From: Oxyruncus cristatus | Lineage: Eukaryota > Chordata > Aves > Passeriformes > Cotingidae | Reading direction: 5' to 3' | Assembly (NCBI GenBank): GCA_013399855.1 | Contig: VXAY01002602.1 | Location: forward strand, 186,001-250,000 | Length of the DNA: 64,000 nt | Shown: piece by piece, positions 1 through 11,700 of the stretch | How the letters are laid out: the number at the start of each line of letters is the position of its first letter | Numbering within the stretch: position 1 is the first letter of the stretch | Program-made: the position numbers and the translations under genes | The notes under the pieces: model-generated | Seen by the model: the letters and a program-made list of their open reading frames with translations, nothing else | What the model was told of the DNA's origin: nothing | The model's database searches: none

Positions 1-1337
1 AAACAGTAATGAAAAAATATTGCTGATTTCAGATTTTGCAAAAACTACCATTTTTTAAGTTACATCCTTGGAAAAAGATAACTTAAAAGATAAGAATAAA
101 ATTAATTGTATTGAAAATTGACCATAAGCTACTTCAGAATGTTTGGCTGACATTATATATCTATAAATTTATCCTGTTACTCTATTGCTAAATGTATGAA
201 TCTGTAAGCTTTGTAAAATTGTATTGGTAACAAAGTGGACATTGCTTCAGGAAAATTGAGACTCAAACAAAACTCCACCTGATAATGTAATGAATTTCTT
301 TGAAAGGTGAAGCTGAGATGGTCATACCCAGACTATACTTAAACAAAAAATATGGAAAAAAAAATATATGTGTATAGCTTTCTTTTCCTTGTCTTTTTCT
401 TTTTTTTTCCCTTTAAGTTGATTGACATAATGGTCACTATTTTCATTACTTTTTCAGCTTAGAGGACTGTTCTTTATTTTGAAGTCTTTCCCTGCTCAGA
501 ATCCAGATTTCTAGAGGTCATTTATGATGAAAGAATCTTTGAACATCCATTATCTGCAGGCACAGAAAGATTAGAACTGTCATTTCCAGAAGTACATATT
601 GACAGAAAACTGCTACTTTTAAGTCTGATTTTGTTTTGAGAAACTGTTTAATACAGCACTGTCTATCACATGGATATAGAAGGCCTAAATATGAAAGATA
701 ATTTGAAAGCACTTGGTGTCAGTGTTATGTCACCTACCAATTATAGTATATTGAAAGCATTCTGAATTACATATGTCCATATTTTATCAACAACAATATG
801 GTACACAGAGATGTCTATCTGATAAGCTGGGTTTATCCTTGTTTTCTCAGAAAACAGGTTCATGTAGTGATCTCTGTATGTTTACATATGTCTGTCTGTC
901 TCTCTATATGTCATCTATGAAAAACATTTTTGAGCTCACTGGCAGTTTTGAATCAATAAAGACAAAAAGGCATAAAGATAATGAAGTTTCATGAAGTTCT
1001 GTGAAAAAAAAAGAGTGCAGTAAAGAAAAGAAATTCAGTGAATTCTTCAGCTTTCTATTAAAACACAGAAAACCATTTTATAAATGCCCCAGTCACTGAG
1101 TAGGGTAACACCCAGTACTTGCAGTCAACTGCAGGTCACAATTCTGACAAAAACAACAGACACTTCATTAGCACAATGAAGCAAAACAATTTTTTATAAC
1201 TTCTGTGAACATTGTTCTATGAGGAATACTACATTTGCATTACTGTTGTGACCATAGGGGATTAAATGCTTTGTTCTCAATTTTCCAACAAAAGAAATAT
1301 ATGTGAAGCAAAAGTGTATGTATATGAGAATAATATA
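1..1337. other. Unique AT-rich DNA, no gene seen
   Basis: There is no recognisable repeat family and no frame with protein-like composition. There are short T-rich runs near 395-412 and a TCTG/TCTC-rich patch near 888-906. The longest frames are under 90 codons and overlap on both strands, as expected by chance at this base composition. Confidence 0.6.
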
Positions 1338-2145
1338 TCACAGAATCAACTAGGTTGGAAAAGACCTCTGAGATCATTGAGTCCAACCTTAGACCTAACA
1401 CCACCTTGTCAACTAGACCATGGTACTAAGTGCCACATCCAGTCTCTTTTGAAATACCTCCCAGGGACAGTGACTCTACCACGTCCCTGGGCAGCCCATT
1501 CCAATTCCCAGTCACTCATTCTGTAAAGAACTTCTTCTTAATGTCTAACCTAAACCTCCCCTGGTGCAGCTTAAGACTGCGCCCTCTTGTCCTACTGCAG
1601 ATTGCCTGGGACAAGAGACCAACCCCCACCTGGCTACAACCTCCTTTCAGGGAGTTGTAGAGAGTGACAAGGTCTCTCCTGGGCCTCTTCTCCAGAGTAA
1701 ACAACCCCAGCTCTCTCAGTCACTCCTCATAGGACTTGTGCTCCAGACCCTTCACCAGCCTTGTTGCCCTTCCTGGACACACTCCAGTACCTCAACATCC
1801 TTCCTAAATTGAAGGGCCCAGAACTGGACACAGCACTCCAGGTGAGGCCTCACCAGCACTGAGAACAGGGGCAGAATCCCTTCCCTGTTCCTGCTGACCA
1901 CACTGTTCCTGACACAGGCCAGGATGCCATTGGCCTTCTTGGCCACCTGGGCACACTGCTGGCTCATGTTCAGCTTCCTGTCAATCAGCACCCCCAGGTC
2001 CCTTTCTACCTGGCTGCTCTCCAGCCACTCTGTGCCCAGCCTGTAGCGCTGCAGGGGGTTGTTGTGGCCAAAGTGCAGGACCCGGCACTTGGCCTTGAAC
2101 TTCATACTATTGGATTTGGCCCATTTATATAGACGTAGCTTCACA
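1338..2145 (-). mobile_element. CR1 LINE, 5'-truncated, minus strand
   Basis: Read on the minus strand, the element ends at about 1338 with the CR1 3' end: a block for 'ggactcaatgatctcagaggtc' is visible here as its complement just after CACAGAATCA. It starts near 2145 inside ORF2. About 800 bp remain of a roughly 4.5-kb full element, the usual 5' truncation of LINEs from incomplete reverse transcription. The segment is more GC-rich than its flanks. The part 1340-1750 is the end of ORF2 and the 3' untranslated region; 1752-2145 is the end of the reverse-transcriptase ORF. CR1 makes no reliable target-site duplication and none was seen. The family call is firm; the subfamily is not assigned. 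Confidence 0.93.
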
Positions 2146-2159
2146 CATGCATATGTCAA
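1752..2159 (-). pseudogene. CR1 ORF2 C-terminal fragment (reverse transcriptase end)
   Basis: This is a 135-codon open frame on the minus strand. It carries the conserved C-terminal CR1 ORF2 motifs in order: [13 protein letters not shown], then [17 protein letters not shown], then [17 protein letters not shown], then [17 protein letters not shown]. These belong to the region downstream of the catalytic core, so the FADD box and everything before it are missing. The apparent Met start at 2159 lies in flanking sequence and is not a real initiation site. The frame is open only because this copy is relatively young; it cannot encode an active enzyme. Confidence 0.9.
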
Positions 2160-5100
2160 TACAAAACTGATCTTTTTATGCCTTCTAATTTGAATTCAAA
2201 CTTTCCTCTATTACGTTTACTTTAATGTTACATGTAAGTCTTGTGGCCTTATAATTTCTATTTTTAGTACTGTAATACTCATGGAAACAAATTGTTCCTG
2301 AAAAAAAAGCAAGTTCACCAAATACTTTTCTGTGCAATTTCTTCCTTTTTTTTTTAATTACTTCTTCTACCACTATAAGGTAATGGTATGACTGTATAAC
2401 GTTCTTTCCTTTCTTTGTTTGTGAGCACACAATCTATACATGTAATCACCTGAAGCATAACATCCAATGCAATAGTCTTTGTCAGATTTTTAAAAATGTC
2501 AGACTTAAAAAAAAAAAATACTTTAATTAAACTAAATAATAATTTATAACTATTTCAATAGAATCTTCACTTGTCCTTGAAGTGCAGTTCAGTATAATAA
2601 AAGGTGTATGATGACTCCAGGGAATTTAATCTGATTCTTTTTCAACATTGAAACTATTTTGTAAAAATTTAACTGGGGTAATAGATGTTTCATTTCAGAT
2701 CAAACCAGAGAAAGCACTAAATCTCCTTTTCTCCAGTAAAGGAACGATCCAGAAGGCGGATTTCCAAGACATTCAATAGCTATAAAAATAGATATATCTG
2801 TATCTATATATAATAGAAACAGATACAGGGACATGTATATATCTATATAACTATATTTATATCTATCTATCTTTATATATTTATGTACACACATACACAT
2901 AAATTTTAAATATCTTGACAGGCCAGTAGCTGAGTGACTGTTCAATATTATTAGTGAATTATCATTATTGTAGATAAAATCTTACAAAATACTCAGTAAA
3001 AATATTCTCAAGTGAGGTGTTTGCCATTTAACGCTTCTACAAGTCACTATTTTAAATTAAAAACTAGCCAATTATTTTAATCCTTCAGTGGAGGTGTGGA
3101 CTTCTGAGAATCTCACACTATTATTCAGAAATATATTTTTTAAGTTATTTATAATTACAATCTTAAAAAGTACTTAGGGCTCAGCTCCTTTTTCAAGGCC
3201 GGATATGTTGTGGCAGGTTCAGTTAAAGATCATGAGAGCATTAAAATACCTGCACATGGTTTGGTGTCTGAGCTTAATAATAATTAACAAATACCTGATC
3301 AATAAAGTTTCATTCAGTTATGACAAAAAAATATCTAATGCTGTTTGAGATGCCATGGAACATAGCCATCCTGTCTGTCACTCCAGAAGAGTGATATAAT
3401 GCGATATCTCAGTCACATGAAGAAATAAGGTTCTGATACCTAAATTTGGGGTTCTACAGCCTGGGACAGAGTCTCACCCTTCACAGCTTGGTAGAATTCA
3501 CTGCACTATTAGATTTTCAGCACAAAATCCTCAGAGAAATTTTACTGGTATCTATCAACCATGTCAGCTTTGCTGTGCTAACACCACATGACTTATTTCA
3601 GAATAATTGTCTTATGTGTTGGAATTCATTGCACTATTTCAGATAATAAAATTGTAAACATCTGCTTGTGAGCTAGTCACAACAGAGTCAGTAATTAATT
3701 TAAGGTACAATTCATCTTATCAACAGAAGTGTCTATATTAATGCCTGTGTCTTAGAAGTTCTTGCTTTTATCATTAAATAAGGTGGCCAACTAATCTGTA
3801 GACTTATAAGAAACATCTGATGGATCCCTGCTACAGCAATTTTTTACTCTTCAGTGACATATATATAAATGCTTTAGATCTAATCTTTTTATGCTCAAGA
3901 AGGTAAGTGTCTATGTCAATTGTGGGTCTGAATGCTCAATTCACCAGCAATTATGTTTTAACTGTAATTAGAGCCCTAGTTTGAAATTACTGGGAGTTAG
4001 CTAAATATACTTTAAGGCATTGACTACTAAAATCTGTGTTATACGTAGAACCTGGAAGACAAGCACAAAGCAAGGAATAATTGGCTATGTCATGCTCAGT
4101 CGACCAGAGGCAGAATTGATGATGTCTGCAACTGCTAAATAAAAGAACTGGGGACCTATCTATCTCTGCTCCTCATGCCAGGTGTCACAAACTGACTTAA
4201 GAAGTTATATTGCTTGGAGACATACCTCTTCAGAACTGACAAGAGAAAACTGGAGAGGAAACTTAAGTTCTTGACACCTCACTGTGTACACTGCCTTTTA
4301 TTATCTCATTTTATGGCAAGGTTGTGAATTTATGCAACATTCTCTCCCTCTAAAGGCCTAGCCATCAGCTAACAAGTGTGGATAAAAACTAGTTGATAAC
4401 TACTTGGCCTCAAAGAGAGATGTTGGTCTTTGACTCACTTTTGTTAAGCAGTGTACGCAAAGAGCCATTTCTGCCTTAAATCCATTGCTTTTTAATGTAG
4501 ACCAAGACATTAGTAAAATGGCCACTTCTAATGATTCTCTCTACGAACCACGTATCTCCAGGGAAAAAGACTGTCAACAATCTTCTGCTTTTTTAACACT
4601 CACAGAAGGTTAAACTTATAAAATATTCAAGTAATTGCACAAAACATGAGATTCTAATTCTTCTTTCTCTTTCAATGATGACTTTAATTGACAACTTTGT
4701 TAGTTTCTAAGGAAATTTTCTCAGCAAATTTGACAAGCTAATTTTGAAGAGAATCAAAAGGCTGAACAGCACAATATTTGATTATAAATTACCAGAAAAA
4801 ATCTATTATTTTTTAAGATCTTCTGCTTAAAATTTGAAATTTAGCACTTACATCCTGATTCTGCAGGTGTATTGCAAATTTACTTTCTCATAATTATAAG
4901 CTGTTAACTAGCATTTGTAGTATGACAGTTCAAAGTCACTTCTTTAACTTTAATCAGATCATACTGATTTTAGTATCTATTGTTTTCTGATACCACAGTT
5001 ATGGTCACATTTTTGATTAATATTCTCCACATAAATGGCTTCAGGATCATTAAACTTCTTTAATTTATTTATACAACTATAAGAGATACCGTCTCAGTAC

Positions 5101-7815
5101 TTGCAAAACAGTGGGCTTAGTTTCCTGGCATTTCTCAGACTCCCTTTTGCTACACTCACTTTCTGCTCTTGTTTAAAGCTGCTCTTCCATCTGTTCCTAC
5201 CCAAAACCAAGTAATTTCAGGTATTAAACATCACATATTTTATTAATTGATATTATATGGCATGTGCTTATCTTGGCATTTTCTTAAAAGATGAGAAAAT
5301 GCATTTCATAGAAAAGGACTGAGTACTTCAGTAGTAGAAGTAGTAACCACTTTATTAAGTACTGAAATGATTCAGTAGCCAATAAATGTAAGTGCACATT
5401 TCTTTGTTGTCTTGGGTTCTGAAGACCTTCCATTCTGAGCACTTAGGTAGAAGAGAAAATATAACTTAGGAGAAATAAATTATGTGACAACAAAAATATG
5501 GGGTTTGTTGATTTCCTAGTATGGGATGAATATATGGATTTAAAAAAACAAAACAAAACAAAAAAAAATCCCAAACACTGGAGGAAAATGGAAAGTCGGG
5601 ACTACATCGAAAAGAAGAAACATCATAAAATGAAGTTGATGTGAAGAGACTGAGAGAAGGCTGAAGCAAAAATACCAAACCACTGCAGCACTAGGAGGCT
5701 GTCTGCACAAAAATGTGGCCTCTCACTCTTGGCCTTTCGTGAATTGGTACTGACTCCAGGGGTGCCGCGGCTTAGATTGTACTTGATGATGTACCAAACT
5801 ACCAAGTAAACAGTTCCAGGCATTCTGCATTTTCCACAGGTTACTGACAGGCAGCAGAGAGAAAGTCCAGAGTTGTTCCCTGTTTAGAGGATCCCCACAA
5901 CAACCAATTTCAAGAGCAGATGGCCTTTCTCAAAAACTTGGCCACAAATGAATTTCAAAAGGGAAGTGCAAACATAAAGGAAGTGGGAAGTTCCTCAGAA
6001 ATGTTGCAGTTAAGAATACTCTGTTTTGTAGATACAGTGTTGAGCAAGAGGTTTACCTTTCAAGGTGATTAATTTCTTTCTAATTTCTGAAGTAAAATCT
6101 CTCTGGTGTGCAAATAGCTTCAGTGTTATTTTTCCTATGGTCTGAGTATGCTGTTCTCTGGTACACGTTTTCAAAATTATTTGAGGGCTAATGTTTGAGT
6201 TCATCATCATTCTTTCAAAATTCTATAAATTAAATTCTAGATGGCCATCTCATACTTACTGCACAAAGAGACTCACAAATTATTTGGTTTAGTACTTACT
6301 CCAGGTGAAAATGTTCTCATTTGAGTTTATGTAAAATGTAGCTGGACAAGTACTACTTTGGTTTTGCAGTGTCCAGAACTCATTTAGGTTACGAAAGACA
6401 TATATGTTGACTGAAGAATATATTTTCTGTAAAGTCCAGAAAGAAAATACTCTCTATACTGGACTGTAAAACAGTTCTCGTTTTTTTCCTCCATACCATT
6501 CAAAGTGGACAAATTTTAACTAGAGAAAGAATATGCTCACATTCCTCTCTAAATATTATGTCTATTAGGATTTGATTTTGGAAACACAACTTAAGTATTT
6601 TCGAACAAAATAAGAACTGCAATATGAATATACAATATAATTGCTTAAACCTCTATCTATTACGCTATGAGAGTAGAGAGAGGTACAATTTCTTTCTGTC
6701 ACTGTCACAGAAAAGAAACTGTTTTAAGTGTCTAATCCCTGAGTAACGTTCAGTTGAACCCCTAATAGCTTTATAGAGTCTTAGGTAAAAATGTATTTTC
6801 GTCAGCACTCAATGTTTCTTACATTGGATGACTTGTACTTCTTTATGTTGTATTTTGTATGTCTCATTTTAAGATACTCAAATTTTTTTGAGAGCCTGAG
6901 TTTGCTGTAGAGAAAGCAGGAGACAGATGTTAAAAGTTTGGGTCATTGTCCAAATACCAAATCAGTTTAACCCCTAATTCTCTGGAACTGGATGCACAAA
7001 AGGCACGGTTAAAAGTATCTATCAATAGTATGAATAATATAATCAGTCATAAAGATTTCTCCACACATGCAATGCAGTACCACATGTTTGAGTCTCACAT
7101 AATTAACATGTACTGCAAATTCATTTTCAGGAGCTTTCTTTTCCATTCATAACTGATTTAACAACGTGCAAGTGTGTGGTGTTGCTGCACAATTACAGGT
7201 GTTTGTTTCATTTTTACTAGATGAGGTATAATTAATATGCAAATACTTTTCTTTTTTTTTTTGGAGACATGTTGGTATATTAAAGAGCAATGCGTGAGCT
7301 ATGGAACAGTGACAGGATAAATATCAGGAGAGTTCATTTATGTGTGTGCTGAGGGAAGGAAGTTGCAAATTTCTTTGTCCCTTACTACTAAAAAAATTCT
7401 GCGAAGTTATGCATCAAGAAGGAGCTTCAGAAACAGCAGAAATTAAAGATGTAAATAAAAATGAGATGGGAAGTAAGACATAACCAGTTGCCCCATCAGG
7501 AAGCACAGTATCAAAATTACACAGGAAAGAGCAGGACAAAAAAAATCCTAGGAACAAATATGAGATGGTAAACAGAGGAAACAACAATGGAGTTTTTTCT
7601 GAAATTCATTTATGTACATCAGAGACAAAACCAGTGTAACTATTTGGGGTGTAAAACTGAATGGGAGAAAATGAGAGCTGAATTCGAACAATTATATGAG
7701 AAATATCTCATATCCATGATTGTGAGATACTGTCAGTACCAATTTTGCCTTTTCTGGAGCTTTGGGACTCATTCACAATTTCAATGAAGTTTCTTTTGGA
7801 AATCTACTAATCTAT
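2146..7815. other. Unique AT-rich DNA, no gene seen
   Basis: This is 5.7 kb without a recognised gene or interspersed repeat. It contains a TATA/GATA-rich low-complexity stretch (separate entry), an A-rich AAAAC patch at 5541-5570, and an imprecise internal repeat around 3488-3516 and 3619-3644, both containing GAATTCA.TGCACTATT. Frames here are short and unlike known proteins. Confidence 0.55.
2778..2902. repeat. TATA/TATC-rich low-complexity repeat
   Basis: Impure runs of ATATCTAT, TATATA and ATCTATCTATCT end in a short CACACATACACAT tail. This is a decayed microsatellite. An 81-codon minus-strand frame across it (2700-2945) is made of Ile/Tyr codons from the repeat and is not a gene. Confidence 0.75.
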
Positions 7816-7817
7816 AC

Positions 7818-8772
7818 ATATTAGGACCACCAGTATTTGAACAGGCATTGTTTTACATCTTTGTTGGTGACATGGACAGTTGAATTGAGTGTACCCACAG
7901 CAAGTTTTCTGACAACACCAAGCTGTGTGATGTGGTCGACACACTAGAGTGAAGGAAAGCCATCCAGAGGGTCTTTGACAGGTTTGAGTTGTGATCTGTG
8001 TAAACCACATGAAGTTCAACAGAGCCAAGTTCAGTGTCCTGCACCTGGGCCACGGAAATATCAAGCACAAGTACAGGCTGGGCAAAAAGATGGATTGAGA
8101 GAGACTTGGGGATGCTGGTTGACAAGAAGCTTTTCATGACTTGGTAACATATGCTTGATGCCCAAAAAGCCAACAGTATCCTGGGCTGCATCAAAAGAAG
8201 TGTGACCAGCAGGTCAAGGCGGGGGAGGGGGATTCTTCCCTCTGGTCTGGTGAGACCCCATATGGAGTTATGTACCCATCTCGGAGGCCCCAACATAAGA
8301 AAGACCTGGAATGAGTCCAGAGGAGAGCCATGAAGATTATGCAAGGGTTAGAACTCCTCTCCTATGAAGAGAACCTGAACGAGTTGGGGCTGTTCAGCCT
8401 GGAGAAGAGAAGGCTCCAGGGACACCTTGTAACAGCCTTCTAGTACCTAAAAAGGGTCTACAGGAAAGCTGGAGAGGTACATTTTAGCAGGACATACAGT
8501 GATTGGACAAGGTATAACAGCTTTTAACTGGAAAAGAGTAGATTTCGATTAGATGTTCGAAAGAAATTTTTCACTGTGAGGGTGATGAGGCATGGGATCA
8601 AGTTGCCCAGAGAAGGTGTAGCTGCTCCCTCCCTGAAAGTGTTCAATGACAGGTTGAATGGCACTTTGAGCAAGTCGATATAGAGGAAGGTGACCCTGCC
8701 CATGTCAGGGGAGCTGGAACTAGATGATCTTTAAGGTCCCTTCCAATCCAAACCATTCTAATATTCTATGAT
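7818..8772 (+). mobile_element. CR1 LINE, 5'-truncated, plus strand
   Basis: About 950 bp of CR1. It opens near the reverse-transcriptase FADD region (ACATCTTTGTTGGTGACATG at 7855-7874), passes through the ORF2 C-terminus (frame 8151-8333 has a QKANSILGCIKRSVTSRSR-like stretch), and ends with the 3' untranslated region and AGATGATCTTTAAGGTCC...ATTCTATGA. The catalytic box at 7905-7916 reads F-S-D-N where CR1 has F-A-D-D, so the second catalytic aspartate is lost. Frameshifts and stops break the frame throughout. Minus-strand frames at 7807-8344 are shadows of this element. Confidence 0.93.
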
Positions 8773-11700
8773 AACAAATATTACCCTTAATTTTTCCCCT
8801 ATTAAGACTGCTCTGTTCAGCTTTTATCCAAGACCTAACCAGACATTGTCAATATAACATGTAAATTACATTCTTGCATGACTTTTCACAGGTGATAAAA
8901 CTTCACAACTGAAGGAAAAATGACAACTGAGATCTATTACGTTTCAACTTGTCCTTTTCCTCCGTTCATAATTCTGTACCCATGAGATGTGATGATTAAC
9001 CATCCGGCCTTACATTGTCTTACTGAACAGTGTGAAATTCCAGTGGCTTCAGGGCTGCGTGTCTGTCAAACTCAGCAACTTGGAGATTGTCAGTAGGTTT
9101 AATGATGTATTAATGCAAACAGCAATACCAAATGATACTTTTGACCACTTCAAAATCAGTTGGATATTTTGCCAACTAGTCCTACAGAAAGACTATTCCA
9201 GGAATTTTTTTTAATTTTTCAGATTGTTAATATTTACTTTATTATTTATACTTACTTTTGTGGTAACATTGCCCTTTAGCTCAAGCAGATCTCTTTGATC
9301 TCTTTGTTCTTGTTGTTTACCCCTGATGTGTTTAATATCATCTGTTCTCTCAGGCTCAGTTTCCAAGAAATTTTCATCTCTTCTTTGCATGAAAAGTTGA
9401 CTATTCCCTAATCATTTTAGCCTATACCTGTCCCAATACAATTTCATCATTCTTTGAGATAGATGATGAAAACTGCAAGCAGTCATCCATGAGAAGTCTT
9501 ACTACAGTTCACAGTACTTGGGCTACATAGCCATCACACCCTGACTCATGCAAGAATACCTCGCCTGTCTTACTGACAGGTTTTATTTACTTGTTAGTTA
9601 AAACCACCAATCAAAGTTGCTGGTTAAATGGCCATATTCACTGTCTCAAATATAAACATGATTTGAATCTAATTAATACCTTTATATTTCAACTATTACT
9701 GATGGCACCATATTTCCAAGATAATCTGCCCATTATTAAAGTCTTTTTAATAACTATATATTTGTGTTTTTTACAGAACTACCAAGTAAACTAACTGTTT
9801 GCTTTCAATTTCCTTTCCATTCTATAGAGTACCAAATTTTCCTTTTCTTGCATTTTAAATCCAGAGACAGAAACAAAAAGATTTACAGGTCTAACCTAAG
9901 ATTCTCATTTTTAATACTACTGTTGACCACAGAAGAAGTAAGAAAAACTTTAATGTGCTACATTTCTTATGATTTGTACTAACTTTACAAAGGTAAGAAC
10001 TCTGTGGCATAGTTACAAAACAAATAATGCTTAATCACAGTTGTAATGTTCTCATATATCCAGACACTAGTAGAAGACTAACTATAATCAAAATACTAAA
10101 ATTTGAGCTACTGAGTCAGAGTTTGGGGGCTTTTGGGTGGGAACAATATGGTTAATGAGCATTTGAACATTATTTTCTCTGTCATTTTATTTTGTTCTTG
10201 CTGTCTTAAATATTTGAACACAAAATGGTAGAACACTGTCTTAAATTGAACATGTTTTTAAAAGCATATACTTCTAGAAGTTATACAGCTGTTAGGTTTT
10301 GAGTCAAATCTGCTGCTACATGATTGCTTCACACTTCATTCTTCTATGATATAAGTGCCTTTCTCCTGAGATAAGTGAAGTTTCATGTCTCTGTTCTGCA
10401 AGAAACTCCACTTAGTTGGATTCCTTTGCCCTATAAAGCCAAAGGTCTGATGAAAGTCTTGGTTAAGAAAATTGCCCTGGAGCTAGGAAAGGGAAATTGA
10501 ACTGCTCATATGAAAGAATTTGGTTATGAGAGCTTTTTCTCAAGCCACTTGGACCTGTCAGGGTTAGCTATCAGACCTATCAAGGTTTTAGGGGTTTTAA
10601 TGTCATATAAACCCTGTATATGACTGAAGCTTTCATACCTTTTACTCAGCAACAATCCTATTTCTACAGATATGAGCATTTTTCATAAGCAGAAAATATC
10701 TTATAGTTGGGAGGCTTCGCTACTGAGCATACAGTTCAGACTGCGTCTGGTGAAAATACAGCTGCTTCACAAGATTACTGTATAAATTATCCAGAAAAAA
10801 TATTACTTTGTTGTAAAGACTGGCAAAAACTCATGAGTGTTTAAGCTTCACTATATAGCCAGAATCACTCTCAAACATCCTTTTAAAACAAGACTCCTAG
10901 GATACAGGAGGACTAAGAACTCATAGCACCATGAATCCCCTGCCATCACTTTCCGATGCACTGGGGAAAGAGGGTACCAACGGATGAGTACAAAACTGCC
11001 ACTAGATCTCCACCAGAACACATTGTCCTGCGGGAATCAGGGGATCAATATTCAAGTGACCACCTTCCTAAGCAACAAATTCCTGAGGATTCTGGGGGTT
11101 CAGCAGTGATCCTGAATACCATTCTGCACAATATGCCTTGCTTGTTACAATGATTAATAGAAAACACTTCTTTGATGCCTTGGGTATCAGCTGTCTACCC
11201 GGACTGTGTAGCTTCTGAGGATTCACATGCTATTACACTTTGAGTACCTGAAATATGTCCCATGGAGCTGGAAAATTATAAAGGCTCCTTCTTCTCTGTT
11301 TGCTTCTTTGTCAAACCTTTGGAAAAGGACTACTTGTTTATTTTGGGTAACTCCTCCCCTCAAAAGACTAAATGAAGTGCTTAGTTGGGAATACAAACCC
11401 CATTGTCATGTCTATCACTACAGTAAAAAGTGTATGAGTACAGAGAACCAGGCAACCTTTTATGATACTTCCACCAGACATTTTCCTAGCCTTCAAGCGT
11501 CTGCAACACAAGAACTCCTTGACCCAAAAATTGTTTTCATTTTTCAGTAATTCTGAATGGATTTCTTCTGTATGAACTTGTTCAGTCTCTCTCGAAAAAC
11601 ATAACAACTTGTAGTATCTTGTAAAAGGGAATTTTATACTTAGATAGCACATTTTGTAAAGAACTCAGTAATCCTTAACCCAGAACAGACTGAAGTAAAT

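Noticed and set aside
7853..8344. 163-codon minus-strand frame, the longest in the window
   Set aside because: It is antisense to a plus-strand CR1 whose identity is clear from its coding motifs and 3' end; its own product resembles nothing.
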